5,519 nucleotides of DNA. Source: Cyclobacteriaceae bacterium (GTDB lineage Bacteria; Bacteroidota; Bacteroidia; Cytophagales; Cyclobacteriaceae). Below are positions 4,737-5,519 of the stretch, in pieces. Both the position numbers and the translations under genes were made by a program. Numbering within the stretch: the stretch's first letter is position 1; every line of letters starts with the position of its first letter. Under the pieces are notes generated by a model, which saw only the letters and a list, made by a program, of their open reading frames with translations, searched no databases and was not told the DNA's origin. The DNA lies in assembly GCA_025455225.1 (NCBI GenBank), contig JALOMY010000205.1:1-5519 (forward strand), in the 5' to 3' direction.

Positions 4737-4740
4737 GATT

Positions 4741-4763
4741 GAAAATATTCATTGAATATCTTC
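4741..4763. promoter_or_regulatory. Hairpin or operator-like inverted repeat before the YvlD-like gene
   Basis: GAAAATATTC (4741-4750) and GAATATCTTC (4754-4763) form a 10-bp inverted repeat with one mismatch and a 3-base spacer. It ends 4 bases before the YvlD-like ATG on the minus strand, within the 62-base divergent gap. It could be an operator or an RNA hairpin that blocks ribosome access. No TAnnTTTG promoter with correct spacing is visible for either gene here. Confidence 0.35.
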
Positions 4764-4798
4764 TTTTCTTCCCTTAAGTCAAATACTAACTTGCTGTT

Positions 4799-5519
4799 AT
4801 GTATGCCATTGTGGATATCGAGACGACCGGGGGCTACGCAGATCATCACCGTATCACAGAAATTGCTATTTACCATCATAATGGCATTGAAATTACCGAC
4901 CATTTTTACACGTTGATCAATCCGGGCAGACGCATACCGCCCTTCATAACGGGATTAACCGGTATTACTTCGGAAATGGTTGAGCAAGCCCCGCCCTTCG
5001 AGGAGGTTGCTGAATCCATCTATGCTCTATTGGAAGGACGCGTATTTGTTGCACACAATGCGCACTTTGATTATTCATTTCTAAAGAAAGAATTTGAGCA
5101 GGCCGGAATAGCGTGGTCTGCAAAAAAACTTTGTACAGTTCGGTTGAGCCGGAAAATTATTCCCGGATTACGTTCCTATAGTTTAGGTAGCCTGGCTGAA
5201 AGCCTGGGTATACATATCAAAAATCGCCATCGGGCAGGCGGAGATGCAGAAGCTACAGCGAAAATTTTTTCATTACTTCTAAATCGGGATGCGTCTGGCC
5301 ACATCAGTAAATCACTGAAGCGAAATTCCGGTGAAACTATTCTTCCACCGAATTTGCCGAAAGAAGAATTTGACCGGTTGCCTGCAAAGCCCGGGGTTTA
5401 TTATTTTCTGAATGAACGTAGTCATGTTATTTATGTAGGTAAAGCCAATAACATCAAGAAGCGAATAGCCGGACATTTTACCGGTGAAGCGCGGGAATGG
5501 AACCGGTCGAATATCCGGA
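4799..5519 (+). CDS. DnaQ-like 3'-5' exonuclease fused to a UvrC-type GIY-YIG nuclease domain (3' end outside window)
   Basis: The frame is open from the ATG at 4799 to the window edge (240 codons). The first ~165 residues are a DEDDh exonuclease of the DNA polymerase III epsilon type: ExoI DIETTG with D6 and E8, ExoII HNAHFDYSFL with D91, and ExoIII HRAGGDA with H144 and D149. After a linker, a GIY-YIG domain begins near 192: GVYYF (199-203), IYVGKANNIKKRI (211-223) with the YVG element and R222 as likely catalytic arginine. Its metal-binding glutamate would lie beyond the window. Exonuclease/UvrC-N fusions related to Cho are known in Bacteroidota and Actinobacteria and are taken to act in DNA repair; the substrate here is inferred. 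There is no Shine-Dalgarno site. The nearby ATG at 4803 is out of frame. The gene is divergent from the YvlD-like gene. Confidence 0.93.
   Translation, partial: MYAIVDIETTGGYADHHRITEIAIYHHNGIEITDHFYTLINPGRRIPPFITGLTGITSEMVEQAPPFEEVAESIYALLEGRVFVAHNAHFDYSFLKKEFEQAGIAWSAKKLCTVRLSRKIIPGLRSYSLGSLAESLGIHIKNRHRAGGDAEATAKIFSLLLNRDASGHISKSLKRNSGETILPPNLPKEEFDRLPAKPGVYYFLNERSHVIYVGKANNIKKRIAGHFTGEAREWNRSNIR

Noticed and set aside
4787..4794. TAACTTGC as promoter of the exonuclease gene
   Set aside because: It is a poor match to TAnnTTTG, has no good -33 box, and lies only a few bases before the ATG.

Overview
The window looks like chromosomal DNA from a member of the Bacteroidota, perhaps Cytophagales-like, although the rank below phylum is a guess. 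Three things point there. Promoter-like sites match the Bacteroidota pattern TTG/TTTG, about 19 bases, TAnnTTTG. Start codons lack clear Shine-Dalgarno sequences and have A/T-rich leaders. The protein families are typical of the phylum: a short HRYAAH-type desaturase, a DnaQ/GIY-YIG fusion and a 65-residue cold-shock protein. Base composition is moderate, and the tRNA genes do not encode CCA. No gap between genes exceeds 300 bases.

Left part, minus strand (1-2827). Read in transcription order, this holds an ECF-type sigma factor (2827-2216), a short membrane fatty-acid desaturase (2101-1331), a cold-shock-domain protein (1213-1016), a rho-independent terminator (995-961) and a DEAD-box RNA helicase (944 to the window edge, 3' end missing). 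A second, longer acyl desaturase (3020-3958, plus strand) diverges from the sigma factor across a 192-base region with a candidate promoter for each side. RNA chaperone, RNA helicase and two desaturases are the classic functions that keep RNA unfolded and membranes fluid in the cold. The layout therefore suggests a cold or membrane-fluidity neighbourhood, possibly controlled by the local sigma factor; that control is inference.

Middle (3959-4402, plus strand). tRNA-Gly(GCC) has a near-perfect Bacteroidota promoter and a strong terminator. It is followed by a 175-base spacer and then tRNA-Leu(UAA) with its own weak terminator. The part of the spacer after the first terminator carries inverted repeats, a GC-rich hairpin and short segments that look like broken copies of the neighbouring tRNA-Leu.

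Right part (4386-5519). A small four-helix membrane protein of the YvlD / 'phage holin 4_2' family (minus) is divergent from the start of a DnaQ-like 3'-5' exonuclease fused to a UvrC-type GIY-YIG nuclease domain (plus, cut by the window edge), probably a DNA-repair nuclease.

I see no phage, CRISPR array, insertion sequence or clearly new multi-gene system. The most interesting signals are the terminator between the cold-shock gene and the helicase, the sigma factor that ends early, and the tRNA spacer.
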